35,283 nucleotides of DNA from Anaerophaga thermohalophila str. Valhall. GTDB lineage: Bacteria > Bacteroidota > Bacteroidia > Bacteroidales > Marinilabiliaceae. A program made the translations under genes and the position numbers. Within the stretch, counting starts at the first letter, position 1. Every line of letters starts with the position of its first letter. Shown here piece by piece: positions 15,199 to 22,718 of the stretch. The stretch spans positions 1-35,283 of the forward strand of contig NZ_AHZV01000003.1 in assembly GCF_000250735.1 (NCBI RefSeq), written 5' to 3'. The notes under the pieces are model-generated. The model saw nothing but the letters and a program-made list of their open reading frames with translations. It did not search any database and was not told where the DNA came from.

Positions 15199-15212
15199 AT
15201 TTTATTTGCTCG

Positions 15213-15243
15213 CAAATGTAAAGATTATGTTTCTATATCGCAA
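15213..15243 (-). promoter_or_regulatory. Promoter of the thi4 transcript
   Basis: A -33 TTG at 15243-15241, a 20-base spacer and a perfect -7 box TACATTTG at 15220-15213 in Bacteroidota style. The expected transcription start is just upstream of the riboswitch. The -33 lies inside the last codons of the cysG-type gene. Confidence 0.65.
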
Positions 15244-16522
15244 GCGGCATCTTTCTTTTTTCTTGTTGGATAATGTTGCCGGAAATTTCAGGCATTTTTT
15301 TCACCACTTCTCCGGCAATGATCAGCAACGGTGTGTCGGGCAAAAGTTGATCTTTACATAATTTATCAAGTTGTGAAATGACCGCTTTTGAATTCGGATT
15401 TGATACATTACTAATCAAAGCCACCGGTGTCTTTCTGTTCCAGCCCTGGTCAATGAGTGCCTTTGATATTTCGCACTGATGGCTGGCTCCCATATAGAAT
15501 ACCAGGGTGTCGGCTTCGGGCAGACTGCGGTTCGAAATGTTGTGGCCCACGCAAAACGCAACAGAAGAACCTGTTTCGCGGTGAGTCAGAGGAATACGAA
15601 ATTGAGCGGCAGCTGCAAAAACACTGGTAATACCCGGCACAATTTCCACTTCGATATTATTATTGGTGAGATGTTGTATCTCTTCACCGGCACGTCCGAA
15701 TATTAACGGGTCACCTCCCTTTAGTCTGACTACCTTTTCACCCCGTAATGCAGCACTCACCAGCAGCCGGTTAATCTCATTCTGCCGGATGTGAGGCTGA
15801 CCACATCGTTTGCCGACTGGAATTTTACGGGCCGGATATTGTTCCAGAAACTTTGCGTCGAGCAGAGCATCATGAAAAATCACATCGGCTTCCAAAAGAA
15901 ATTGATTGGTTTTCAATGTCATTAGTCCGGGATCGCCGGGTCCAAAGCCGGCTATAATAACCTTTTGTTTATTGTTACGATTGCTTTTTTCCGGATTTTT
16001 GGCTAAATGAACCCGGATGCGGTCTGGGTTATCTTCGCTGCCCCGACCATCTTCTAAGTCTTGCCCGGAGTTTTTTTTTATGTTGTTTCGTACCATGACC
16101 GATTGTTTTACATTTTTTCCGTTAGAGCCCACGGCAACCGTCATGTCGCCTTCTTTGTAGATGGCAGGGGAGATGAAGTCGCTGAGCCTGGGATTATCTG
16201 CAAGACTGACAAGAATACTGCGTGCATGGCAATGTTCGCGTATGATCTCGTTGGTGTGTTTGTTGTCGGTGCATGCGTATACCATAAAGAATCCTTCAAG
16301 ATCGGACGGATCATAACTTTTGTGGATAATGTGAATGTTGTCGATTTCCAAAAATGCAGGATCGATTTTAATACCGATCACTGTTATCGAAACATTGAAA
16401 CGATGCAGACTTCGAACCTTGGTCAATGCTGCATTTCCTCCACCTACAATCAATATCTTTTTGTCGGTTATATTGATCGAGATGGGTAAAAATTCCTGAT
16501 GTTGATGAATGAAATTGTTCAT
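15233..16522 (-). CDS. cysG: CysG-type siroheme synthase: precorrin-2 dehydrogenase / uroporphyrinogen-III C-methyltransferase
   Basis: A 429-residue fusion for siroheme, the cofactor of CysI. Residues 1-150 are the NAD-dependent precorrin-2 dehydrogenase/ferrochelatase part, with KILIVGGGNAALTKVRSL, the VYACTDNKHTNEII segment and SDFISPAIYKEGDMTVAVGSNG. After a polar linker, residues about 188-420 are the SAM-dependent methyltransferase with IAGFGPGDPGLMTLK, VGKRCGQPHIRQNEIN, VVRLKGGDPLIFGRAGEE and EIVPGITSVFAAAA. E. coli CysG (457) is similar in length. The gene stands between cysI and thi4; the N-terminal part is duplicated as a stand-alone gene at 20444-20902. Confidence 0.92.
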   Translation of the reverse strand: MNNFIHQHQEFLPISINITDKKILIVGGGNAALTKVRSLHRFNVSITVIGIKIDPAFLEIDNIHIIHKSYDPSDLEGFFMVYACTDNKHTNEIIREHCHARSILVSLADNPRLSDFISPAIYKEGDMTVAVGSNGKNVKQSVMVRNNIKKNSGQDLEDGRGSEDNPDRIRVHLAKNPEKSNRNNKQKVIIAGFGPGDPGLMTLKTNQFLLEADVIFHDALLDAKFLEQYPARKIPVGKRCGQPHIRQNEINRLLVSAALRGEKVVRLKGGDPLIFGRAGEEIQHLTNNNIEVEIVPGITSVFAAAAQFRIPLTHRETGSSVAFCVGHNISNRSLPEADTLVFYMGASHQCEISKALIDQGWNRKTPVALISNVSNPNSKAVISQLDKLCKDQLLPDTPLLIIAGEVVKKMPEISGNIIQQEKRKMPLAI

Positions 16523-16622
16523 GGCTTGATAGATTAATTAGATGTTAGATTGTTAGATATATGGCTGAGGGTTGGAGTTATACATAAGATAGACAGAAAA
16601 AGCCGGTCGGCGTGGACGAGGG

Positions 16623-18320
16623 CTAATGCCGGAAGTCTCTTCCGTGTTCTGTGGCGGAAATGTATTGCCGCCGGATTACAAAATCGCCAAAACTTTCGTT
16701 TTTCGCCTTGTTGAGGGCAAAATCGGCAAAAATGGGTTTTAGTGTATCAAGAATCTCTTGTTCGGTGAGTGTTTCACGGTAAAGTGCATTTAACCGGGTA
16801 CCTTGTTTGTTTCCGCCGAGATAGAGGTTGTAGTGTCCGATAGATTTTCCAATGAGCCCTATTTCGGCAAGATATGGTCTGCCACAACCGTTAGGGCAGC
16901 CAGTCATGCGAATGACAATCTCTTCTTTCAGCAGGTCGTATTCCTTTAGGATTGTTTCAATTTTTCCGATCAGGTCGGGCAGGTATCTTTCTGCCTCCGC
17001 AAAAGCCAGACCGCAGGTGTTTAATGCGACACACGCAATGGAGTTTTTACGCAATCCGGAAAGCGAAGCAGGCCACACCCCGTGTTTTTTAAGTATTCGT
17101 GCCACCTTTTCTTTTTGCTGTGTATTGGCAATGATCAGATTTTGGTTGCCGGTAAGAATAAACCGGGCATCATCTACTTTCCCGGCCACCTCTCTGATGG
17201 CGGTCTTTAACGGAAGAGTTTCGGTATCCTTAACGCGGCCCCCTTCAACAAACAGGTTTAAACTCCATTTGCCGTTGGGTCCCTGTTTCCAACCGTAACG
17301 ATCGCCATTGCGGATGAATTTAAATTTGCGTGCAGGGGAGAGTTCATAACCGAGGCGATTGTTAAGTTCATACTTGAACCACTCCAGACCGTTTGTGTCG
17401 ATGGTGTATTTCAGCCGGGCTCTTTTGCGGTCTTGCCGGTTGCCGTAATCCTTTTGAATAAGTACAATCTTTTCAGCCACTTCCAGAACCTGTCCGGGCC
17501 GGCAAAATCCGATGACATCGCCAAGGCGGGGATAAGTGTCTGGATTCCCGAAGGTTGATCCCATGCCGCCTCCCACCGTTACATTGTAGCCGGCGAGACG
17601 ACCATTTTCTTCAATGGCAATAAACCCAAGGTCCTGAGAGAACACATCAATATCGTTATAGGGAGGAATGGCAATTCCAATTTTAAATTTTCGAGGCAGA
17701 TACCGGCGTCCGTAAACGGGCTCGATCTCCTCTTTGGTAGAGACCACCAGTTGTTTATTCAGCCATATTTCATGATATGCGGGTGTTTGTGGCGTTAAAC
17801 GAGCCGACAGCTCACCGGCCAGTTGATAAACCTGTTCATGAATTACCGATTCCGCAGGGTTGGCATGCGACATGACATTGCGGTTAACATCCCCGCATGC
17901 AGCAATGGTGTCAAGAAGTGCCTCATTGATGCCCTGTATGGTGGTTTTCAGGTTTCGTTTAATAACGCCGTGTAACTGAAAGGCCTGACGGGTAGTAAGC
18001 TTAAGCGTGCCGTTCGCGTATTTGTCGGCCAGCTTATCCATCTGCAACCATTGGTCGGGGGTAGCAATGCCTCCTGGCAGGCGCACCCTGATTAGAAAGG
18101 AAAATGCCGGTTCCAGTTTTTGACGTTTTCGTTCTTTTTCAATATCACGGTCGTGCTGCTGATATATGCCGTGAAATTTAGATATCTGTGTGTCGTCTTC
18201 TGCTATAGCTCCGGTTACAGGGTCTTCAAGACTTTCTGTCAGTGTGCCACGCAGATAATTGCTGTCGTGCTTTATTTTTTCGAGCTTCGAAAGTTTGCTC
18301 CAGTCGATTTGGTTGTTCAT
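16623..18320 (-). CDS. cysI: Assimilatory sulfite reductase, hemoprotein subunit
   Basis: Reduces sulfite to sulfide with siroheme and a [4Fe-4S] cluster, taking electrons from CysJ. At 565 residues it is close to E. coli CysI (570). The cluster cysteines are Cys430 and Cys436 in CVALNTC and Cys475 and Cys479 in GCPNGCGRP, nearly the same positions as in E. coli. Sulfite/siroheme-binding regions are seen in RLPGGIATPDQW, LKLTTRQAFQLHGV, CGDVNRNVMSH and GGGMGSTFGNPDTYPRLGD. Its upstream gap of 242 bases carries a diverged repeat but no clear promoter, and it follows cysJ on the same strand, consistent with an operon led by the attenuator at 20940-21099. Confidence 0.96.
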   Translation of the reverse strand: MNNQIDWSKLSKLEKIKHDSNYLRGTLTESLEDPVTGAIAEDDTQISKFHGIYQQHDRDIEKERKRQKLEPAFSFLIRVRLPGGIATPDQWLQMDKLADKYANGTLKLTTRQAFQLHGVIKRNLKTTIQGINEALLDTIAACGDVNRNVMSHANPAESVIHEQVYQLAGELSARLTPQTPAYHEIWLNKQLVVSTKEEIEPVYGRRYLPRKFKIGIAIPPYNDIDVFSQDLGFIAIEENGRLAGYNVTVGGGMGSTFGNPDTYPRLGDVIGFCRPGQVLEVAEKIVLIQKDYGNRQDRKRARLKYTIDTNGLEWFKYELNNRLGYELSPARKFKFIRNGDRYGWKQGPNGKWSLNLFVEGGRVKDTETLPLKTAIREVAGKVDDARFILTGNQNLIIANTQQKEKVARILKKHGVWPASLSGLRKNSIACVALNTCGLAFAEAERYLPDLIGKIETILKEYDLLKEEIVIRMTGCPNGCGRPYLAEIGLIGKSIGHYNLYLGGNKQGTRLNALYRETLTEQEILDTLKPIFADFALNKAKNESFGDFVIRRQYISATEHGRDFRH

Positions 18321-18562
18321 TATTATAAAATATTTATGTTGTTATTGTTACAGTTGTCAGATGACTAAACGCAATGATGAAAAGTTTTTTATGAGTTATT
18401 CTACATTCCAATAGTCAGTTAAAAAAAGCCTAAACGCAGAGACGCGATGACAAAGTTTTATTATGAGAGAATTGTAGCTTGCGTCAATAATTGTGTAAAC
18501 AATTAATTACCAAACGTCTGTAAAAGCTTAACGGAGTATTGACATTCTAAACATCTATAGAT
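18321..18562 (-). repeat. Intergenic region cysJ-cysI with a diverged repeat
   Basis: Contains, at about 18495-18542 in plus orientation, a copy of the repeat noted at 158-206, and at about 18432-18447 the word TAAACGCAGAGACGC, which also occurs as TAAACGCAAAGACGC near 23070. No terminator or -7 box is seen. Confidence 0.3.
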
Positions 18563-20349
18563 TTAATAAACCTCGGTCAGATAACGTTTCTCTTTTTTCA
18601 ACCTGTGGAGGTATTCTTTGGCTTTTTCTGAAGTCATGCCTCCTTGTTTACTGATGATCTCGAGCAACGTTTTTTCCACATCAACGGCCATTTTCTTTTT
18701 GTCGCCGCACAAATAGAGGTATGCACCATCATTCATCCATTTGAATAATTTCTCTTGTTGCCGGGAGAGACGATGCTGTACATAACTTTTGGTCTCCTGA
18801 TCGCGTGAAAAGGCAAGGTCGATCTTCCCAAGAAAACCCTTTTTCAGGTACTTTTGCCACTCTACCTGATACAGAAAATCCGACGAAAAGCGTCGTTCCC
18901 CGAAGAAGAGCCACGACTTCCCTTTGTGGCCGGTTGCTTCGCGATGCTGCAGAAAGGCACGGTAGGGAGCTATTCCTGTTCCTGCACCAATCATTATAAT
19001 CGGATCGCCATTTGGCGGAAGGCGGAAGTTTTTGTTTTTTTCTATATAAACCAGTACTTCATCATCTGCTTCCAGGGTTTCGGCCAGGTAGCCCGAACAT
19101 GCCCCGACACGTACTCTGCCTTTGTTGGTATATTGCACTTTCGATACGGTGATATGCACTTCCTCACCAACTGCTTCCTGGCTTGATGATATACTGTAAA
19201 GTCTCGGGGGCAGAGGACGCAATAATTCAATAAATTCGCCGGGCAAAAAAGTGGCTGGATATTCATTAAGCAGGTCCAGGATATCATGACCAAATAGGTA
19301 CTCCTCAAGTTGTCGATCGTTGTTCAGAATGGTTTCAAGCTCTTTGCTGCCTGTTTTTGAGGCATATTTTTCAAGATATCGCGAGTAAGAATGGTTACTT
19401 CATAATGATGCTTCAGGGCTTCTTCCAAAGTTGTTTTCCCTGCGTGTGTGTCGACCGTCTCGGAAGCGCTATGCCCGAGAGTTGACAAAATCTCTTTTAC
19501 CAACTTTTCCGGGTTTTGAGCAATGATACCGAGGGCATCGCCCGGTTCGTAAACCATTCCGGAGTTCTCCAAAGAAATTTCCAGGTGATATACCTCTTTG
19601 TCCGATTCGCGACCTGTAATGCGTACTTTGTCTAATACCTTAGCGCGGAAAGGATTAGCCGGTGAGTATTCGATTGCCTGCCCGTCTGTCGTAACTTCAG
19701 AATTCTCCGTAACGTGGGTTTGTAAATTCTGCTTTGATAAGACTTCGATGACCTTTTCAATCCATTGGGCGGCATTACTTTGGTAATCAACATCACAGGT
19801 AACTGCCGGGGTGATAGGAGTAGCACCTGCACTGCTGAGCGCGTGATCAATGTCTAATCCTGTTTTGCAGAAATATTTATAGCTTTTGTCGCCCAGTGCC
19901 AATACAGAGTAGTTAAGTTGCTTCAGTTTTGGCGCTCTTTTTCCCGTCACAAACTGATGGAAATCTTCGGCCATAAGGGGTGGTTCACCTTCGCCATGGG
20001 TGCTCACAACCACCAGAAGGTTTTTTTCATCTTTAAGATTTCGCACATTATACTCGTCCATGGCAGTAATGGTACTGTCAATGTTGTTTGCTACTGCCTT
20101 TTCGTGCAATTTTTTGGCAATTGATTCACTATGGCCTGTGTGCGTTCCATACAATATGGTTAAACGCGTCCGTTGTGTGTCGGAGGCGGTTTTACTGGAT
20201 ACGTACTCCTCGCTCTTTATACCGGGTGAGTGGTTCAGACCCTGAAAATATCCACTCAGCCACAAGGCCTGTTCTGGTGAAAGCTGATGCGTTAACTGCT
20301 CAAGAGCTTTCAGCTGAGTTGCTTCCAAAGGTGATAGTTTAATGCTCAT
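18563..20349 (-). CDS. cysJ: Sulfite reductase flavoprotein subunit, frameshifted
   Basis: Transfers electrons from NADPH through FAD and FMN to CysI. The first frame (20349-19324) holds the flavodoxin domain, LTILYGTHTGHSESIAKKL, VVSTHGEGEPP and ALGDKSYKYFC, and the start of the FAD domain; the second (to 18563) holds RLYSISSS, GACSGYLAE, the NADPH site MIGAGTGIAPYRAF, FFGERRFSSDFLY, YLCGDKKKMA and the terminal YLTEVY. The frames join if one A is added to the A5 run at 19354-19358: PQKTGSKELETILNNDRQLE then continues without a gap. Total about 595 residues, as in E. coli CysJ (599). Either a real mutation that separates the flavodoxin from the reductase domain or a homopolymer error; the otherwise intact sequence favours an error. 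Confidence 0.88.
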
Positions 20350-20404
20350 TTTATTGATAAATTGTTAGTTATTTGTTTTATGAATGACGACGAAATGGGA
20401 AATG

Positions 20405-20444
20405 TAAAGCGTAACACAGCAAATGGCGCTTTATGAACAGACAC
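20405..20444 (-). repeat. MITE-like element fragment (left end)
   Basis: On the minus strand GTGTCTGTTCATAAAGCGCC then ATTTGCTGTGTTACGC, the first ~40 bases of the element. The TAG that ends the upstream gene is formed at the junction (ATTTAG followed by TGTC), so the element fragment marks the end of that gene. It lies 56 bases before the cysJ start. Confidence 0.6.
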
Positions 20445-20902
20445 TAAATAGCCCTTATCTTTTCAAAATAATTTTTAATCAAATCACGTGTTCGTATCGT
20501 ACCATATACATCGGTTCCGTTTGAACTTACTGCAATGCGTAAATGCCCATTTTGATAAATTGCCGGTGAAACAAACTGGCAAAGGGCAGGATGATCGTGA
20601 ATGTTTACCAATACGCCTGCATCCCGGCCGTCCCTTGCTATTCGCTTGTCAAGATCAGGATTGTTGGTGCAGGAATAAAGCATCAGATAGCCTGTCAGGT
20701 CCGATTTTTCATACGACTTAACGTAATAAGGTATGCCACTGTGTTTTATTTCATCGCATACACTAAGTGCAATAACTTCTAACTTTGCTTCAAAGCGTTG
20801 AAGTATTTTTATTTTATTCCATGCCGATTGCCCACCCCCGATAACGAGTATCTTTTCGTCAGCTATGTCAATGGCAACCGGAAGAAAATTTTTTTGTCCC
20901 AT
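20444..20902 (-). CDS. Stand-alone precorrin-2 dehydrogenase (siroheme synthase N-terminal domain)
   Basis: A 152-residue paralog of the N-terminal half of the cysG-type protein. Shared features are FLPVAIDIADEKILVIGGG, KSYEKSDLTGYLMLYSCTNN, and FVSPAIYQNGHLRIAVSSNG. It would oxidise precorrin-2 to sirohydrochlorin with NAD. Two differences stand out: the conserved Asp of the (A/C)TD(D/N) motif is Asn (CTNN), and the protein stops at the junction with a MITE-like fragment, lacking the C-terminal helices of full-length members (about 190-220 residues). It may therefore be a degraded or specialised copy. It is the first structural gene behind the Met/Cys attenuator. Confidence 0.78.
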   Translation of the reverse strand: MGQKNFLPVAIDIADEKILVIGGGQSAWNKIKILQRFEAKLEVIALSVCDEIKHSGIPYYVKSYEKSDLTGYLMLYSCTNNPDLDKRIARDGRDAGVLVNIHDHPALCQFVSPAIYQNGHLRIAVSSNGTDVYGTIRTRDLIKNYFEKIRAI

Positions 20903-20939
20903 GATTATTTTATGTTTTAAGCTTTTTCTTTAGAAACAT

Positions 20940-20975
20940 AAAAAAAGACCCTTCCACGTATTGCAGAAGGGTCTT
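20940..20975 (-). terminator. Attenuator terminator ahead of the sulfite reduction operon
   Basis: On the minus strand AAGACCCTTC (20975-20966), an 11-base loop, GAAGGGTCTT (20954-20945), then a T run to 20940. A perfect 10-bp stem with a T tract is a strong intrinsic terminator, yet it lies between the promoter and the first gene (ATG at 20902), so readthrough must be controlled. Confidence 0.85.
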
Positions 20976-21012
20976 AATTAGTCACTTACTATTGGTTTTT
21001 GGTTTCTTCCAA

Positions 21013-21084
21013 CTATGGTGGTTTTCCCTTCTGCATAACTCTATCCGGACACATACACATCATGGCACATGTCATATTCATCAT
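21013..21084 (-). CDS. Met/Cys-rich leader peptide
   Basis: A 23-codon open frame ending in TAG at 21015-21013. It starts MMNMTCAMMCMCPD and ends RVMQKGKPP; seven residues are Met and three Cys, clustered in the first twelve. It overlaps no gene and is followed by the terminator described separately. The density of the two sulfur amino acids directly in front of sulfite reductase and siroheme genes is what one expects of a charged-tRNA sensor for cysteine and methionine supply. No Shine-Dalgarno is seen, normal for this phylum. A second possibility, a peptide without regulatory function, does not explain the paired segments. Confidence 0.8.
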   Translation of the reverse strand: MMNMTCAMMCMCPDRVMQKGKPP

Positions 21085-21254
21085 TTTATTTGCAGAAGGC
21101 CGGTTATATATCATCAGTTGTTTAAGTATATTTGTTGTAATCCCTATTAGTATTATAGGTAATTAATTGCTTTATTTATTGTCTTTATTAATTGATAATT
21201 AGATTTTTAATCAATAACAATGTTTTTATCCTATTAATAAACTCTGATTAATGG

Positions 21255-21285
21255 CAAATATATGTTGTTTTTGTAAAAATCAAAA
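21255..21285 (-). promoter_or_regulatory. Promoter of the attenuated sulfur operon
   Basis: TTTTG at 21285-21281, an 18-base spacer and a perfect -7 box TATATTTG at 21262-21255. Transcription would begin near 21248 and give a leader of about 165 bases before the leader peptide. The AT-rich stretch 21100-21250 holds nothing else I can name. Confidence 0.55.
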
Positions 21286-21366
21286 GAAATTCGGATATTT
21301 TTTTCTTATTTTTTTACATCAAATAGAGACTCCGTATTTCCCCCGTTAAAATGTCGCATTTCCCCG

Positions 21367-21397
21367 TTGAACTCTTTTCCTTCGATGTTTAAATTTG
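21367..21397 (+). promoter_or_regulatory. Promoter of the GNAT gene
   Basis: TTG at 21367-21369, a 20-base spacer and TAAATTTG (perfect -7) at 21390-21397, 39 bases before the ATG. It is divergent from the sulfur operon promoter. Confidence 0.6.
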
Positions 21398-21436
21398 CCT
21401 TAAAAGAATGAAGTCTTTTGGTATTCAGATAAAATC

Positions 21437-21973
21437 ATGACAGATTTACATTTCAAGCCAGTAGATAAATCGAACTGGCCTGACCTGGAAAAACTTTTCG
21501 AGAGTAAAGGTGGTCCGCACAATTGTTGGTGTATGGTCTGGCGCAAAATGCTGGAAGGAACAAGCCGATATAATAAAGCAGACACGAAGCAATCCTTAAT
21601 AAGTTATATCACTAATCAAACTCCTGTTGGACTCCTTTGTTATGACGGTGAAGAAGCAATTGCATGGTGTTCCGTTGCACCAAGAGAAACCTATCGTGAT
21701 TTGGCTGGTGACAATACTCTGCTTGATGTTTGGTCATTGGTTTGCTTGTTCATTAAACGGAAATATCGGCAAAAAGGGATTGCCAAAGAGCTAATTGAAC
21801 AAGCAATAAGATATGCTAAAGACAGTGGAGCAAAATATGTAGAGGCCTATCCGGTTGATCCACGATCGCCAAGCTACAGATTTATGGGTTTCAAACCGTT
21901 GTTTGATAAAATGGGGTTTGAATTTAAACACATGGCAGGAAAACGAAGACATGTAATGGTTTTGAAGGTATGA
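21437..21973 (+). CDS. GNAT-family N-acetyltransferase
   Basis: A 178-residue GCN5-related acetyltransferase. The acetyl-CoA site is seen as VCLFIKRKYRQKGIAKELIEQ (the RxxGIA pyrophosphate loop, residues about 112-118), followed by the amphipathic helix AIRYAKDSGAKYVEAYPVDP and the C-terminal FMGFKPLFDKMGFEF strand-turn. The N-terminus, with WPDLEKLFESKGGPHNCWCMVWRK, is the type found in a subgroup of small-molecule acetyltransferases. The substrate is unknown. It is monocistronic; the convergent tRNA terminator lies about 145 bases downstream. Confidence 0.85.
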   Translation: MTDLHFKPVDKSNWPDLEKLFESKGGPHNCWCMVWRKMLEGTSRYNKADTKQSLISYITNQTPVGLLCYDGEEAIAWCSVAPRETYRDLAGDNTLLDVWSLVCLFIKRKYRQKGIAKELIEQAIRYAKDSGAKYVEAYPVDPRSPSYRFMGFKPLFDKMGFEFKHMAGKRRHVMVLKV

Positions 21974-22117
21974 GACCAAAAATGAGACGAACATGACAAG
22001 CATTGTTTCAACTTATTAATCTTTAATCTATGCATATGGTACTTCGCACTTTCAAGTTGGTCCTTCTGTCAATAAATTAAATAAATTGAAGGCAAAAAGG
22101 GGTGCAAGCATTAAACG

Positions 22118-22158
22118 AAAAAACCGCAATCCTTTAAAAACTAAAGAATTGCGGTTTT
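22118..22158 (-). terminator. Terminator of tRNA-Arg
   Basis: On the minus strand AAAACCGCAAT (22158-22148), a loop, ATTGCGGTTTT (22130-22120) and a T run: an 11-bp stem 7 bases downstream of the tRNA. The stem is near-symmetric and may also work on the plus strand for the GNAT gene. Confidence 0.85.
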
Positions 22159-22164
22159 GCTTTG

Positions 22165-22238
22165 TGATCCCGGAGGGACTCGAACCCCCAACCTCCTGGG
22201 CCGTAACCAGGTGCTCTATCCAATTAAGCTACGGAATC
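22165..22238 (-). tRNA. tRNA-Arg (anticodon ACG)
   Basis: A 74-base cloverleaf on the minus strand. Acceptor GATTCCG pairs with CGGGATC and is followed by discriminator A; the D arm is GCTT...GAGC; the anticodon stem CCTGG/CCAGG encloses TTACGGC with anticodon ACG (reads CGN after A34-to-inosine conversion); the T arm has TTCGAGT. The CCA is not encoded, usual for this phylum. Confidence 0.95.
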
Positions 22239-22461
22239 GTTGCGTTTGACAGTTTTCTCAAATGCGGTGCAAATATAGGTAAAATATTGTTTGTTCTGCA
22301 AAACGAGTCTGTAAAAATGTTGATTTTTTCTGCGGGGGAGCAACGATATAATGGCAATTTTAAGATTCACAAATTCTTACAAGAGAGTGGTACCAAATGT
22401 CACCACGATAAACATTACAGGTATCCCAGGTGCCTTTTCCGGTTCCATGTATTTTACAATA

Positions 22462-22509
22462 GTTCCCTTTCCATGGATATTGGGCTTGCGGAAAGGGAAC
22501 TTTCTTTTT
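22462..22509 (+). terminator. Strong hairpin terminator with no obvious gene
   Basis: GTTCCCTTTCC (22462-22472) pairs with GGAAAGGGAAC (22490-22500) and is followed by TTTCTTTTT. The stem is 11 bp and perfect. The nearest upstream gene on this strand ends at 21973 and a second terminator lies between, so a short transcript beginning around 22300 may end here. The open frame starting at 22351 overlaps the hairpin and runs into the MITE, so I do not call it a gene. Confidence 0.7.
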
Positions 22510-22542
22510 GATTCTGGATATACCGCTTCAGATTATGAATTA

Positions 22543-22705
22543 GTGTCTGTTCAGAAAGTGCCATTTGCTGTGTTACGCTTGCCGCCAAAATACTCATTTA
22601 CGAAAAGTAAACTCCGTTTTTGGCGGCTTCGCAAGCCTTGCAACTGGCACTTTCTGAACAGACACACATATTGTGAAAAAATTTTGCGAGTTTATAGACA
22701 CGCAC
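22543..22705 (+). mobile_element. MITE-like element, copy 3 (full)
   Basis: A 163-bp element from GTGTCTGTTC to GACACGCAC flanked on both sides by GAATTA (22537-22542 and 22706-22711), an exact 6-bp duplication. Here the arms TGTCTGTTCAGAAAGTGCCA and its exact complement near 22642-22663 form a 20-bp perfect stem, so this copy is the best-preserved hairpin. It ends 13 bases from the stop of the coiled-coil gene. Confidence 0.75.
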
Positions 22706-22718
22706 GAATTAACAACGG

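Larger units (their letters stand above)
20940..21099 (-). promoter_or_regulatory. Four-segment transcription attenuator with Met/Cys leader peptide
   Basis: On the minus strand: segment 1 CCTTCTGCA (21099-21091, just before the leader ATG), segment 2 TGCAGAAGGG (21035-21026, at the end of the leader peptide), segment 3 CCCTTCTGCA (20971-20962) and segment 4 GAAGGGTCTT (20954-20945). Segments 2 and 3 are perfectly complementary over 10 bases; 1 pairs with 2 over nine; 3 pairs with 4 as terminator. This is the logic of the trp attenuator: a ribosome stalled at the Met/Cys codons leaves 2 free to pair with 3 (readthrough), while one that reaches the stop codon covers 2 and lets 3:4 terminate. 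Confidence 0.82.

Noticed and set aside
22165-22238. tRNA gene as integration site of a genomic island
   Set aside because: No integrase and no repeat of the tRNA 3' end is seen in the window.
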